This document shows positions 46,394 to 56,970 of a stretch of DNA of 64,000 nt, piece after piece; position 1 is the first letter of the stretch, and every line of letters begins with the position of its first letter. The stretch covers positions 40,156,587 through 40,220,586 of the forward strand of contig CM073591.1 in assembly GCA_037074705.1 (NCBI GenBank), in the 5' to 3' direction. The notes beneath the pieces are model-generated. The model was not told where the DNA came from, did not search any database, and saw only the letters and a list, made by a program, of their open reading frames with translations. The stretch comes from Zhengitettix transpicula. Lineage: Eukaryota > Arthropoda > Insecta > Orthoptera > Tetrigidae. The translations under genes and the position numbers were made by a program.

Positions 46394-47495
46394 TGTAATA
46401 CCCCACTTTTTGGATAATTATTATTATAGGAAATTATATTAAACACGTTATTAAATTTTATTAACAAAACAATTTTATTAATCTAGAATACATTTTAATA
46501 AATCAGACTCTGTACCCCAGGGTCTTTACTGGGTTGATAAGGAAACTGAACACAAAATTTACAATTAAACAATGCAGTTAAAATAAATGAAAAACGAAAT
46601 GAAACGAAATCTGACTCTTTACCTATATTTAACAATTTGCAACTATGAATACAGAAAACAATAAACTTACAATCTCTCTGGTCCATGCAATTTGGATCTC
46701 AGGCATACCAGCACACACTCTGTTTATATAGGCATAAAGAGCCTCAGATTGCGCTCACACTCTGCTTTCACAGCCACCTCTTCTTGATGACGTTACCCTC
46801 ACGACGAATTCCTCTAAACAACAAACTCTGCTGGCAGACAGATTTCCACGACGAAACTCCTACCGACTGCTGATGACTGCTGTCCAACTGATTACTCTCG
46901 GCCACCTAGATTGGTCTACCATCCGATGATCTCTCCTGACGACTCTAAAACTGCCTCTTGAATGAATATATAAAATTGTCTCGGCCCCCTTTTAACTTGG
47001 CCCTGCGTCCGCCCTGCGGACCTCCACAAACGCTCTCTCCCAACTGTCTGCCTGCGTCTTCTGTCCAAGTGTTCTTAGGTCTCCAGTCCCAGTGTTCTTT
47101 TATCTGTTTTCCCCCTCTCCTGAATATTCCCTTGTTTTCACAGTTTTCGAGTTTCCACGATCGCCAAACAACACCAGCTGTTGCCTTTCTCACGCTCCGA
47201 GAGCCACTAAATACAATTAAAATAAATATTTACTTTTAATATAATTGTATGTCCATAAAACTTCTGTCAACATGCATTTAGGGTTCCGTCGTCCAGATGG
47301 CGGTCACAACCGTTAGCCCTAAGAGCCGATAAACGCCCAATTATAGTCCTCCCCTTCTCTAAAAGCCTCTTATCCATCATTTTATTATTATTCCTTTTTT
47401 AAAAAATTAACCTCTCAAGAATCCCCAGTCTGAGTTGGTAACCAATTCGGATGAAATAAGAACAAAATTCATGTCCTTCTTAACTGGGTATTACA
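46394..47495 (-). mobile_element. Solo LTR, 1.1 kb, ATAT target duplication
   Basis: On plus it begins TGTAATACCCC and ends GGGTATTACA, inverted termini of the TG...CA type, with ATAT at 46390-46393 and 47496-47499. It aligns in reverse with 1-766 (GGCCAAGTTAA block, AACGAAATGAAACGAAATC, CAGGGTCTTTACTGGG). No gag-pol region is attached, so it is a solo LTR. A TATA-like TTTATATA lies near 46970 on the minus strand. Short frames inside (46945-47239 both strands) are artefacts of the GC-rich U3. Confidence 0.82.
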
Positions 47496-50156
47496 ATATA
47501 TATATTGCAGGTGAACAAATTTAATGAATAAAGAAAATAACTCGAGGACTTACTCCCATTGTAAGAGATAATTTTTCATATCTTTTTAACAAGAAAAATA
47601 TATTACGTCACTCAATTAACATTATTTCGATTAGATAACTAATAAATATAGCCGGTAGTAAGGGATCTGTGTTTTCACTGATTCATCAAATTTATTTTTA
47701 GTACATGGAAGATTCATACACATGCGCAATGTCAAGTGCTTTTTGGAAAGGAGCTTAAAGATTCGTTACAGCTTTCACGAGACAAATTAATAAATAATTT
47801 TTGCTACGGATATTTATGTATATTTTTAATTGAAGAATAAATATTTTTGTTACAGATCGCAAATACTCAATTCTTGAATTCTTCATTTATATAAGTCTGA
47901 TTTTTTTAAATAACATAAATTTGTTCCGGTACATTGACACCATCCGGTATATTGACATCATATTTTTTTCCCTTTTTGACCTTTACGTATGCAATAAAAC
48001 ACAACTTTATAGCATAAATCCACAGTCCGACATAAAAAGCTTATTTTAATAATTTAATGGCCTTCTAATAAGAAAGTCTTTAAAAACTCGTTCTAAACTA
48101 TACAATTAGCACGACTGCATCGTATCAACGTTTAATTCCTTGTTTGTACGATCACATGTCAAGGTTGAGTAAAGTCGACCTGTTTCTCTGTTTTTGACGC
48201 TATTTATTGAAAATTTAGAGTGATTTTCGTCAATGAATAGATGTAAGTTAATTTTGTATAATGTTAAGAACTATTATAATTCATGAAGTGTCTTAAAGAA
48301 ACATTATGTTGAGCATCCAGGAAGAACATGTTGTGTGTTAAATACAGATTTCGTGATTCAGTGCTTAAGGGTTTATTTTTACGTTGTGATTCAAACTATC
48401 CTCGTAATAAATGAAGTTTTAGTCATGAATCTTCTACACACGTGAAAATATTAGGCAAACTTCGACGTTTCCTCGTTCTTCAGAGGAGCTCGTGCCGCAC
48501 TAATTAAAGCAACTAATTAGATTCGGCGTTTCCATATCACCGTAAATCTGCCACGGGCGGTGAAAGTCTTCGGGCCGTAAATAAACTTACTAAAAAAAGA
48601 ATCGGACACACGCACACACACACACACACACATTCAGAACGTGGCGAAACGGCGGCTTCTTACAAGGATGGAGCTTTGATACATTGCCTTCCTGGGGAGA
48701 ATTCCTCGTTTGGGAAGATTAATACAGGTACATCGAAATGAACCGGTCCTCGTGTTGTGAGATAATATCCTACAGTTTCGACACACTCGTCCACGAGGTT
48801 ACACGCCATCCAATGGTCCTGTTTAGATAGCAGGGAATTGCGAACAGTTCGTAAATCTTGAGTAGGCTCTCTTACGACATCCGTACGTGCTTCATGTCCA
48901 TCGTATACTCGTGCACGTCACGAAAAAGGTGTTTAAAACAGCGTGCGGAATACGAATTAGATGTGAAAAGAAGTAATACAATTGAGAGAGAAGAATTTGA
49001 GGTTACGAAGATATTCAGAAAAATATTTAAGCACACAGGTCTACTTAGTGATTATACCATTGCACCTCAGTCTTTTAGACTGTCCGAGGTTTCTTCCCAA
49101 ATGATATATATATATGTTTATTTCCAATGCTACATGGACTGCGTAATGTATTTTCCTTCGTCCTTTGATGTGTATGCGTATAGGAAATCTTCACTAAGAT
49201 TAATTGAACAGTTCCATTTACACACTAAATTTTTGTTTTAAAAGTAATAGACACTTCAAAATTATTACAATTGCATTTTAATCTTTTTCATGACAACGAT
49301 TAATACGTTGGTAAATTTTACTGTGTCAAATAACACGTTCAGCATCTACAATACCCGCTTCTCTGGTTCTATCCCCGATTCTGTAGATATTTTTTTCTAT
49401 ATTTCTTCATTAATTCAATATCACTAAGGTTTAGAACTTCATTGTTCATCTATGAATTTATTTTATTTTCATATCACGTATTCCATTAGGACAGAAAATC
49501 TGTTCTACATTTCTAAAATAAACGTTTCAAAAAGTAAAAGAGTACATTTTCCCGCTTCCCGCATGCAGGGAGGAGCCGGCGGTACGGAGAATCGTAAAAC
49601 TGCAACTTTAATTCAGGAAAGCCTGACTTCTGGGTGCGTAGGATATTGCGTTTGCATTATATATTTATTAGCCGTTTCAAGAGGATTCGCTTTTCGTGAA
49701 TTTTGTACAGTTTATTGCAGACAACAAAACATATAAATTTCTTGTGTTTTATTAACAACTATTCTTCAATACAGCATTATTCGTACAGTTCAGTTTTATT
49801 AGTCACTTTCCAAACAATTGAAAACCAAATTTTTTGCAGCCTTCGTAATAAATTGGCTGGGTTTACCCATATTGATGTTCGTTGAAATTCGGACATCTTC
49901 GGAACCTCTTCACGCTTTCGCTCGGGTTGGACATAAATTCTTATTCTTATTAATAATTATAATAGTAACGTATTTTTTTAAAAAATGTTGCTTCTTATCT
50001 AAATTGAAAAGTAATAGTACGCAGGGATGAAACATAGTGTCTGTTAATTATTATTTATTTTTAAATATGATAATAAATTTTTCTGATAAATGGGCTGGTG
50101 TTTTTAATTGATTATTATTATTTCATATATTTATATCCAATTTAAAACAGGTGAAA
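47496..50156. other. Gene-free; (CA)n and isolated hammerhead-like string
   Basis: A (CA)n run lies at 48612-48632. On the minus strand 48483-48461 reads CTGAAGAACGAGGAAACG then TCGAA, a collapsed relative of the foldback motif without stem III. The 127-codon frame at 48858-49241 and those at 49452-49736 and 49818-50030 match no family. Confidence 0.45.
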
Positions 50157-50395
50157 ATTCATATTAAAATTTCCCATTATTCCTTTCAACAATATAAAAA
50201 TCCATAGATACAATATATCCATCAGTTATAAATTTTAAAAGTAGCTTCAGCCTCAAACAGATCAATATGTCGAAAATTAACGACGAATGCTACTTTTAAA
50301 ATTTATAACGAAAGGATATATTGTGTCTATGAATTTTTATATTATTGAAAGGACTAAAGGTTAATATTTTAATATTCGTTATATGTTCTGCTTTA
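50157..50395. repeat. Inverted repeat, MITE-like, arms about 85 bp
   Basis: The left arm (TCCTTTCAACAATATAAAAA, ATACAATATATCC, TTATAAATTTTAAAAGTAGC) is mirrored on the right (GCTACTTTTAAAATTTATAA, GGATATATTGT, TTTTTATATTATTGAAAGGA). The spacer is about 45 bp. No clear target duplication and no hammerhead-like core. Confidence 0.75.
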
Positions 50396-50527
50396 TATAA
50401 ACTAATCCACTGGCGATACTGAAGCAAGTAGACTCCGTGACGTTGACTGACCGTACACAAAATTGCGCAGAATATTTTACTTATCCATATTCTTTACTCT
50501 CATTTAGTGAATAATACTGTTTTTCAG

Positions 50528-50912
50528 ACTAACAGGCTAAATTAGGATAATCCATGTGATGGCAACTACCCTTTAATAGCGTAGTGAGGGATATTTTGAA
50601 AGGGGGAATGCGGAAGGTATCCAAGGGCTAAATAAGGACCCCCCGACTGTAATTTAAGGATCGTACCCGTCGTTCGCCTAAATGTGATGCAGGACAAACC
50701 CTAGAAAACCTGCATCAGGTAGGTCGTGTATTTGGTACTTGTCCCACGCCCTTCAGAAGGCGGGATAGGGGTTTGCTCTGAGGACTGAGCATTCCCTTCT
50801 CCGTACCTCGACCAGTTTAGGAGGCAGCTGGCCGACTGTTGCAATGCGAACAACGATCAATACTTACCGTATGCGAAAGGTCTGCGACCCGGACCATACA
50901 CTTCTCAAAAAA
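50528..50912 (-). mobile_element. GC-retroposon, divergent and truncated copy
   Basis: The antisense view starts at ACAGGCTAAATTAGGATAATC and runs through GGACCCCCCGAC, CCTGCATCAGGTAGGTCG and AGTTTAGGAGGCAGCTGGCC to GGACCATACACTTCTCAAAA. It differs from the other copies at many positions and has lost its tail, so it is an old insertion. Confidence 0.8.
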
Positions 50913-53173
50913 TGAGTTACTTTTGTTTTAAGAAACTCTGTAACAAAAACCCGATGCGTCATGCGGAGGAACAACGTTCTCGAAGAAGAATATTTAATTA
51001 GATAAACAGTTAAATAGTATTAAAGAACAGTACCATAGACGTGGCCATTCCAACACGTTTTTTTCTACAGTACTCACAATCAGTCGTGAAACAGTTTTAC
51101 GTATGATAATTTTATTACGCTGTGATTGATTATTTTTTTCTTATTTGGTTGATTTTCTCAGCGTGACGCCATATTCACGTGTTACGGTTCGTTGAAAGAC
51201 TTCACCATTCACGATAACTATATATGCAACGATAATATTTTTCCTGGAAATAACTTTACTATAAATTATGATATTAACCTCTTTAAATTTTAGTTTAAAT
51301 CAGGCGTACCGGAATTTATCTAGAAAATTATTCTACATTGTGTGTCGAGCTGAATTCATTTGTTTGTCTGCCCGATTGGTGTTTGCGATTCAGTTGATCT
51401 GTTTCAGTTATTCTGGTGACGATTTGTCTTCTCCTTTTTTCTTGAAGAAGTTTTCATTTTCTGTACTGGATGAAGGGCACAGTTTTCGTATTTGTTTCAA
51501 TGATTCTTCGTTTATGTACAATGGGCACCATCATTCGCTTGACACTTGCGGTTGTTTTGCCTTTTTTACATCTCACTTTAGGTGCTTCAGTGCTAATTTG
51601 AACTCTCATTTCCAAAACTGTTTTTTATTCCTGGTGGCTACTTACTCTCACAATATGAAGTTGATTACAATGTTTCTTCATTATGCTTTCTCTCTACCTT
51701 CATGCCAAGTAATGTCTGCAACTCCTTAACGATTTATCTTTGCTTCCACCCCTGTCTCTCTGTCACGCACAGTTTCAGGTATCGTTAAAACCACCCATTG
51801 GCAGTAAAAAGCATAATAAATGTACAAGCACACTGTAAATCAATTTCAAAACCAGAAATTCCCAGTTACTCGTCGGATCCACTGGTCCATTACGTCAGTG
51901 GTTAAGATGAAGTAAAAGCCGTCATTTTCTTCCACGTGCTCCTCCTTCTCCTTCAGACGCCGCTGTCAAGATGTCAGCAGTTTCCCGAGGTGAATAGAGG
52001 TCCATTGTTTTGTCACACAAACTTCAAAACACTCACCGTCGCCGAGATTGCCGGTTGCTTACCTGCCAGTGATTGAAGGACGCGGCCCGGGCCTCTTATT
52101 TCTCTTATAGTCGCCAGACGCTTTGTAAGGCAAATACTTTACGAGGGACGGCGATATTACCGTGATAAATTTACTGACAGAACTCAGTTTTACCGTCTTA
52201 AAGAAGCCTACTCGTTCACTTCTAAGATGAATCTTTTTTTTTTACTTAAGATGGTTATAAAACGACAGCAGCAATTTCCTTCTTCTGATATAAGACATTT
52301 ATTAAACATTCATCTACGCGCAGTTTTTCAAGAAACTTACCACAAGTGCGAATGGTAATTTAAATATATTTGTTCTCCATCCGTACAAACGATTCTGATT
52401 AAATGAATTAAAAAATTTGGTAAAATACATATAGAATACAGAACTTTTTAACAATTAAACGGACACGACAACATCCATTAAGATTCTGATTAAAGTTGGC
52501 GGTAATTTAATTTACAAGTTCGTCTTCAAAGATAAACGAGGTAGTATTCGTTGTTTAAATTTACAGAATAATATGATTCCAGCTTGAAAACATTTTATAA
52601 AGGTGTTTATACGCGTCAGTCAAGCATTTTCATAGCCACTTCAATTGAATTAATGAATTGAGAGAATTATATTTCTACTAAAATGTACCTTCAGTAATAA
52701 AAAACTGTAATTTAATAAAAGTGCAGTATAATAAATTAAATTTATGTGGTGTACATATAATAATTTATGCTAAAGTTCATCTTCTCGATAGGGTCTATGG
52801 TATATGAACAAATGCTAATATCATATTAATTCTAATACAAACACATTAAATTCGTCAATCGTCCAACATTTAACAGGATAAAAAATACCAATTTTACCAT
52901 TTTTACGAATAAATTTTACGGACAATTTCATGCGTAACATTTATACTAATTTAGGTTCAGCGTCATTTTTATTCGTTGTGTATGATACAAATCATTTTTA
53001 ACTTAAAACACTGGGTCAAGTCGTATAAAAGTATTCAACCTGGAAACAATTTGCACCTTCAGCTTCTCAGGCTGCTGTGTAATATGAATTCAATTACATG
53101 TCTACGTTGGTCATCCAAGGTGACTAATTTTGAATGTGTTTTCTCCGGAACGTTGGTTTGTTAATGGGATTAA
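50913..53173. other. No confident gene; frame 51268-51729 and GC island 51850-52150
   Basis: The 153-codon plus-strand frame at 51268-51729 is rich in Phe, Ser, Leu and Cys, a composition expected of T-rich DNA, and shows no known motif. The segment 51850-52150 is a unique GC-richer island. On its minus strand CAG|GTAAGC (near 52066) and ACG|GTGAGT (near 52039) resemble donor splice sites, so a non-coding first exon is conceivable but unproven. Confidence 0.4.
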
Positions 53174-53228
53174 TCTTCGTGAACTGGAACTATATCTCAA
53201 TTTCTGATACAGTTCCAGCTCACGAAGA
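53174..53228 (+). ncRNA. Candidate miRNA-like hairpin
   Basis: TCTTCGTGA-A-CTGGAACT at 53174-53191 pairs with AGTTCCAG-C-TCACGAAGA at 53211-53228, extended by TATC/GATA towards the loop. This gives two arms of about 22 nt with two mismatches and a loop of about 9 nt. The size and near-perfect pairing fit a short pre-miRNA, but a decayed palindromic repeat is equally possible. I do not recognise either arm as a known miRNA. Confidence 0.35.
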
Positions 53229-54555
53229 CATTGCTTGAGTTACGATTATAAAATATTTATGTTATTTTAAATTAGTTGAAAACTTGGTCAAAGAAATGGA
53301 CTAAGATTTGATATTTATTATTTTTAATACATTTATATCAGAAAAAAATGTAAAATAGTCCTGGTAAAATAATTGATCCGAACTTCCTTGGTTTGTAAAA
53401 ATTATATAAAATGCCCAGCTTGGTTTATACAAATCACAAATATTTATATACGAGAAGTTCACGAATATTTATGTTAGCTTCTTTTATACACAGCTAATTT
53501 CTCGACTATACACATCGCAGCACGCTTTAAAATTATCGCATCTCCTATTATTGATGACACCCAAACAACTACTCTACAGATGAATCAGACTTCGCTCTCT
53601 TCAATATCACACGAACTCAGCAGATTTACAGACAAATAATTTTCATGAGCAGGGAAGAGTAGAACTAAAACTATATCGTGACCAAAGCACAGATATTTAA
53701 CTAATTTGCTCTTCTCTTCAATTTAATAATAAATGACGCCACTTCCTCAAGGGTAACCTCGTTAAAATTTTTTCTGGTACGTAGCTGAACAAGCGTTTCC
53801 TTGTTGCCATATTACTGATAGTTTTAAACACGATCCTTTTACATTCTACAATTTTTTCTTCGTCTTATACATACACTCTCAGATATATATATATAGTGTT
53901 TGAAATATATATATATATATAGTGTTTGAAAAACAAGTTTACCAGTCAGTTTTTTTCCCAAAAGTGCCATATCACAAAAAATACGTACAAAAAACCGTTC
54001 CTTCGTGATGCTGCATTTATTCTTAAGTGAGCAACCAAAAGGTCATCAAAGAGTGAAAGTGCTGGGGTTTCTTCTGTAATTCTAGGACTGAAAGTTTTTT
54101 TTATTTGGAAATGACTTGTTGTGATGGAAAACGAGAATAGTATTTTGTTTTTTCTTGTACGATTCGGTCGGCTTTCCATTGCTTTTAAAATATTTAATCA
54201 GTATTCCATAAACTTGTGTTGAAACTGAATATTCCTGGTTGGAGAATTACGTATGGTCTTAAAATACCTTAAAAATGTGCTAAAGGATATGAACTAAATG
54301 CTTAGTAAAACGAGAAATACCTAGATTGTAGGTTCATCCTTTGTTTTAATATTGGAAATTAATAGTTCTTATTTGCAAGTGAACGTACGTCAATACTTTC
54401 GAATGAAGGTATAAAAAATGTCCTAAACAGTAGATTCGTTCAGAAAAGATAAATTCCCATTGAATACTACACGCAACACACATTTCTCCCCCTTATGGTT
54501 TATTAGACTACTATAATATAGTTCGCTATGCGAGTCTAACTGGGAAATTTGTGAC
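53229..54555. other. AT-rich stretch with duplicated TA-repeat unit
   Basis: The unit (AT)n-AGTGTTTGAA occurs twice in tandem at 53883-53904 and 53905-53930. The rest holds only a short minus-strand frame (53946-54179). Confidence 0.5.
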
Positions 54556-54880
54556 GTCCTCTCGGCCTGTTTTGAGAGGTGTATGTTCCGGGGTCGCAGA
54601 CCTTGGGCATACGGTAAGAGTTGTCCGCTATTCCTATTGGAATAGTCGGCCAGCTGCCTCCTAAACTAGTCGAGGCACGGAGAAGGGAATGCTGCGTCCC
54701 CACAGCAAACTCCTCTCCCGCTATCGGAAGGGCGTGGGACAAGTACCCAATAGTAACCCTTGGCTACCTTCCTCTACCCTTCCGCATCCCCCCTTTCAAA
54801 TCCCTTCCTATGCTATTAAAGGGGAGTTGCCACTATGTGGATTACCCTATACATAGCCTGTCTACACCCAAAAAACAAAA
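54556..54880 (+). mobile_element. GC-retroposon, 5'-truncated with internal deletion
   Basis: Homology begins at CTCTCGGCCTGTTTTGAGAGG and jumps from GTGGGACAAGTACCCAAT to AGTAACCCTTGGCTACC, losing about 100 bp around the GATGCAGG...GGGGGCCC region. It ends TAGCCTGTCTACACCC plus an A-rich tail. The frames at 54536-54742 (minus) and 54621-54920 (plus) are repeat-derived. Confidence 0.85.
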
Positions 54881-55839
54881 CAAAACCTATATATCAGTGT
54901 GTGAAATCGTCATTTATTAAATTGTTTCAAATAAATAATAGTGATCCGGTAATAATTGTTTTGTTATAAATCACAGTCTCCATTAATTTTTTTCCGTCCA
55001 TAAAATTCTATCTTTTTGTGGTTACGAGTGTAATTTAAATTCCGAAAACTATCAAAATAGTTTTAAATGATTTAATTAACCGGCGCAGAAATTTCTGCAT
55101 TTTTCATAATTTATAATTAAAGGTACAAATAGGAAATTTGAGTGATAAAATTTTGAATGCTAACCGAAAAGCTTGACAGTATTTATGTGGTTGTAAAAGA
55201 AACTCGCTGTAAGTTGATGGATTCTCAAATGAAATATTTTTTTGATTTTACGGTTTGTTGGCTTAATGTGTAAATCTAAAATTTTATTATTTAATTATGC
55301 ATTATTTATGACTTATTGACAATTAAATAATAAATCATCGTTTTTATACTACGTTTTGGAACTTATGTTTTCCTTGTATTTATGATGCATATCTTGTAAA
55401 TAAGAACAAGGAGGGTAAGGAAATATTCGAAATGGAAAACTGTAGTCGTCAGACTAATTGTAATAGCCAATATAATAATTGTTTGAATGTGCTCTCCTTT
55501 CCGAAGATCTATTGTTTGTTGTATTCAGGAATGAGCGCTCAATTTATCGTTCGACCTAGTGTTTATAAATACCACTATAATATCCTCTTCCACAGAAAGC
55601 TCCTTTACTTTTCCTGAGGTCCTTCCAAGCAAGTGACGAGTGACGTTTGTCCGCTGCCCCAAGGACGAGCGCCTTTCACCCGCATACAGAACTTCCAGGT
55701 TCTTCAGACTATGTGTGTGGATGACGTCACGTATGTGTATGTTTGTCTGTACTCAGAGGCCAAAGCTTGCGACCTCGGCAGTGGAGTCTGTGTGCCAGAG
55801 GCCACCTTGGAAAACCTATTTCGGACGAGAGTTCTGTCA
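54881..55839. other. AT-rich, then GC-richer lead-in to the long inverted repeat
   Basis: No gene is recognised. The GC-richer part from 55620 carries overlapping plus-strand frames (55633-55971, 55640-55918) in different registers. Confidence 0.4.
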
Positions 55840-56592
55840 ATACGTCTGCATAATACCAATAGATCTTCTTCCCCTCGCTGCACATCTGATAAGTCCTTCA
55901 TACAAAAAACTATGGTAAACAGTATCACTGCGCCATGCAACTACTTTCGTTTGGAACGACCATTCACGTAGTCCAGTCGACAGGACAACATCGTAGTGCC
56001 AAATTCTGTAATAATTTGTAAAACCTAAATATTTGTTTAAATTTCAGTAACATAAAAACAAAATTAAATAGGACTTATTTCTCAATCGAAATAAAATAGT
56101 TACAAGATTTTTGAAAATAACCGTGCAGATCAGTTATGGCGTTGCCAATTACTATAAACGATTATAGATATAAACCGTAACTGAAAACTCATAAGTATTT
56201 ACTTTATGCAGTGTGAATCCAAGGCCCCTCACTCGAAATCATGATTCTCTGCCTTTTAAATCATAAATACTTATAAGTTTTTATTTACGGTTTAAATCTA
56301 TCTGCGTTGATAGTAATTGGCAACGTGATAAACGATCAGCCCATTTATTTAAAAAATACTGTAACTATTTTATTTCGATTGAGGAATAAGTGCTATTTAA
56401 TTTTATTTATAAGTTACTGAAATATTTATGTTTTCCATATTAATACTGAGTTTGGTTGTCTGCCAACTGGATTACGTGAATGGTCTTACCAAGCGAAAGT
56501 TGCACAGTGATACTGATAACCAAAGTAGTCTGTTATTGAAGGACTTAGCGGACGTGCAATGGGGGAAGATCTATTAGCATTAGACTCATTTC
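55840..56592. repeat. Long inverted repeat, about 750 bp with arms above 300 bp
   Basis: The left arm runs about 55842-56212 and the right arm about 56264-56590, inverted around a spacer of about 50 bp. Matching pairs include AATAGATCTTC/GAAGATCTATT, AAGTCCTTCA/TGAAGGACTT, CAGTATCACTG/CAGTGATACTG, GACCATTCACGTA/TACGTGAATGGTC, TTACTGAAAT/ATTTCAGTAA, CTCAATCGAAATAAAATAGT and its mirror, and TTGCCAATTACTAT/ATAGTAATTGGCAA. The arms differ by scattered substitutions and indels. No transposase and no clear flanking duplication are seen. It may be a foldback/MITE with very long TIRs or an old inverted duplication; its transcript would form a long hairpin. Confidence 0.8.
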
Positions 56593-56939
56593 ACACTATC
56601 CGCTTTTCTCAAGGTTTTCCCCCCATCCTGGCAGAAAACGGACGGCGAAAATCCGTACGGGAAACACATTAATAGTCTTCCGGAGGAAGCCCGGTAGGCT
56701 TCAGCTGATGCACTCAGTGGTTGCCATTACAATAAATCGTAAAAAAAATCTTCCTACTTTTAAGAATTAACCTCAATGTTATAATCAGTCATTAAATTGA
56801 AATGAAAAATAATTCTTCTCATTAAAAATCTGTTATTTAGTTTTGCGGAGCTTTTATGTAATTCGCCATATTCATCTCAATGAAGAAAAACAATTTGAGA
56901 ATCTTTCACATTTTAAAAAGTATCCTAAATGTACCAATT

Positions 56940-56970
<31 letters not shown>

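Noticed and set aside
48858..49241. 127-codon plus-strand frame
   Set aside because: No recognisable motif, and it is surrounded by non-coding AT-rich sequence.
51268..51729. 153-codon plus-strand frame as a possible membrane or secreted protein
   Set aside because: The Phe/Ser/Leu/Cys-rich composition follows from T-rich DNA. There is no signal, domain motif or splice context.
55633..55971. 112-codon plus-strand frame near the long inverted repeat
   Set aside because: It overlaps another frame in a different register and runs into the inverted-repeat arm. No motif.
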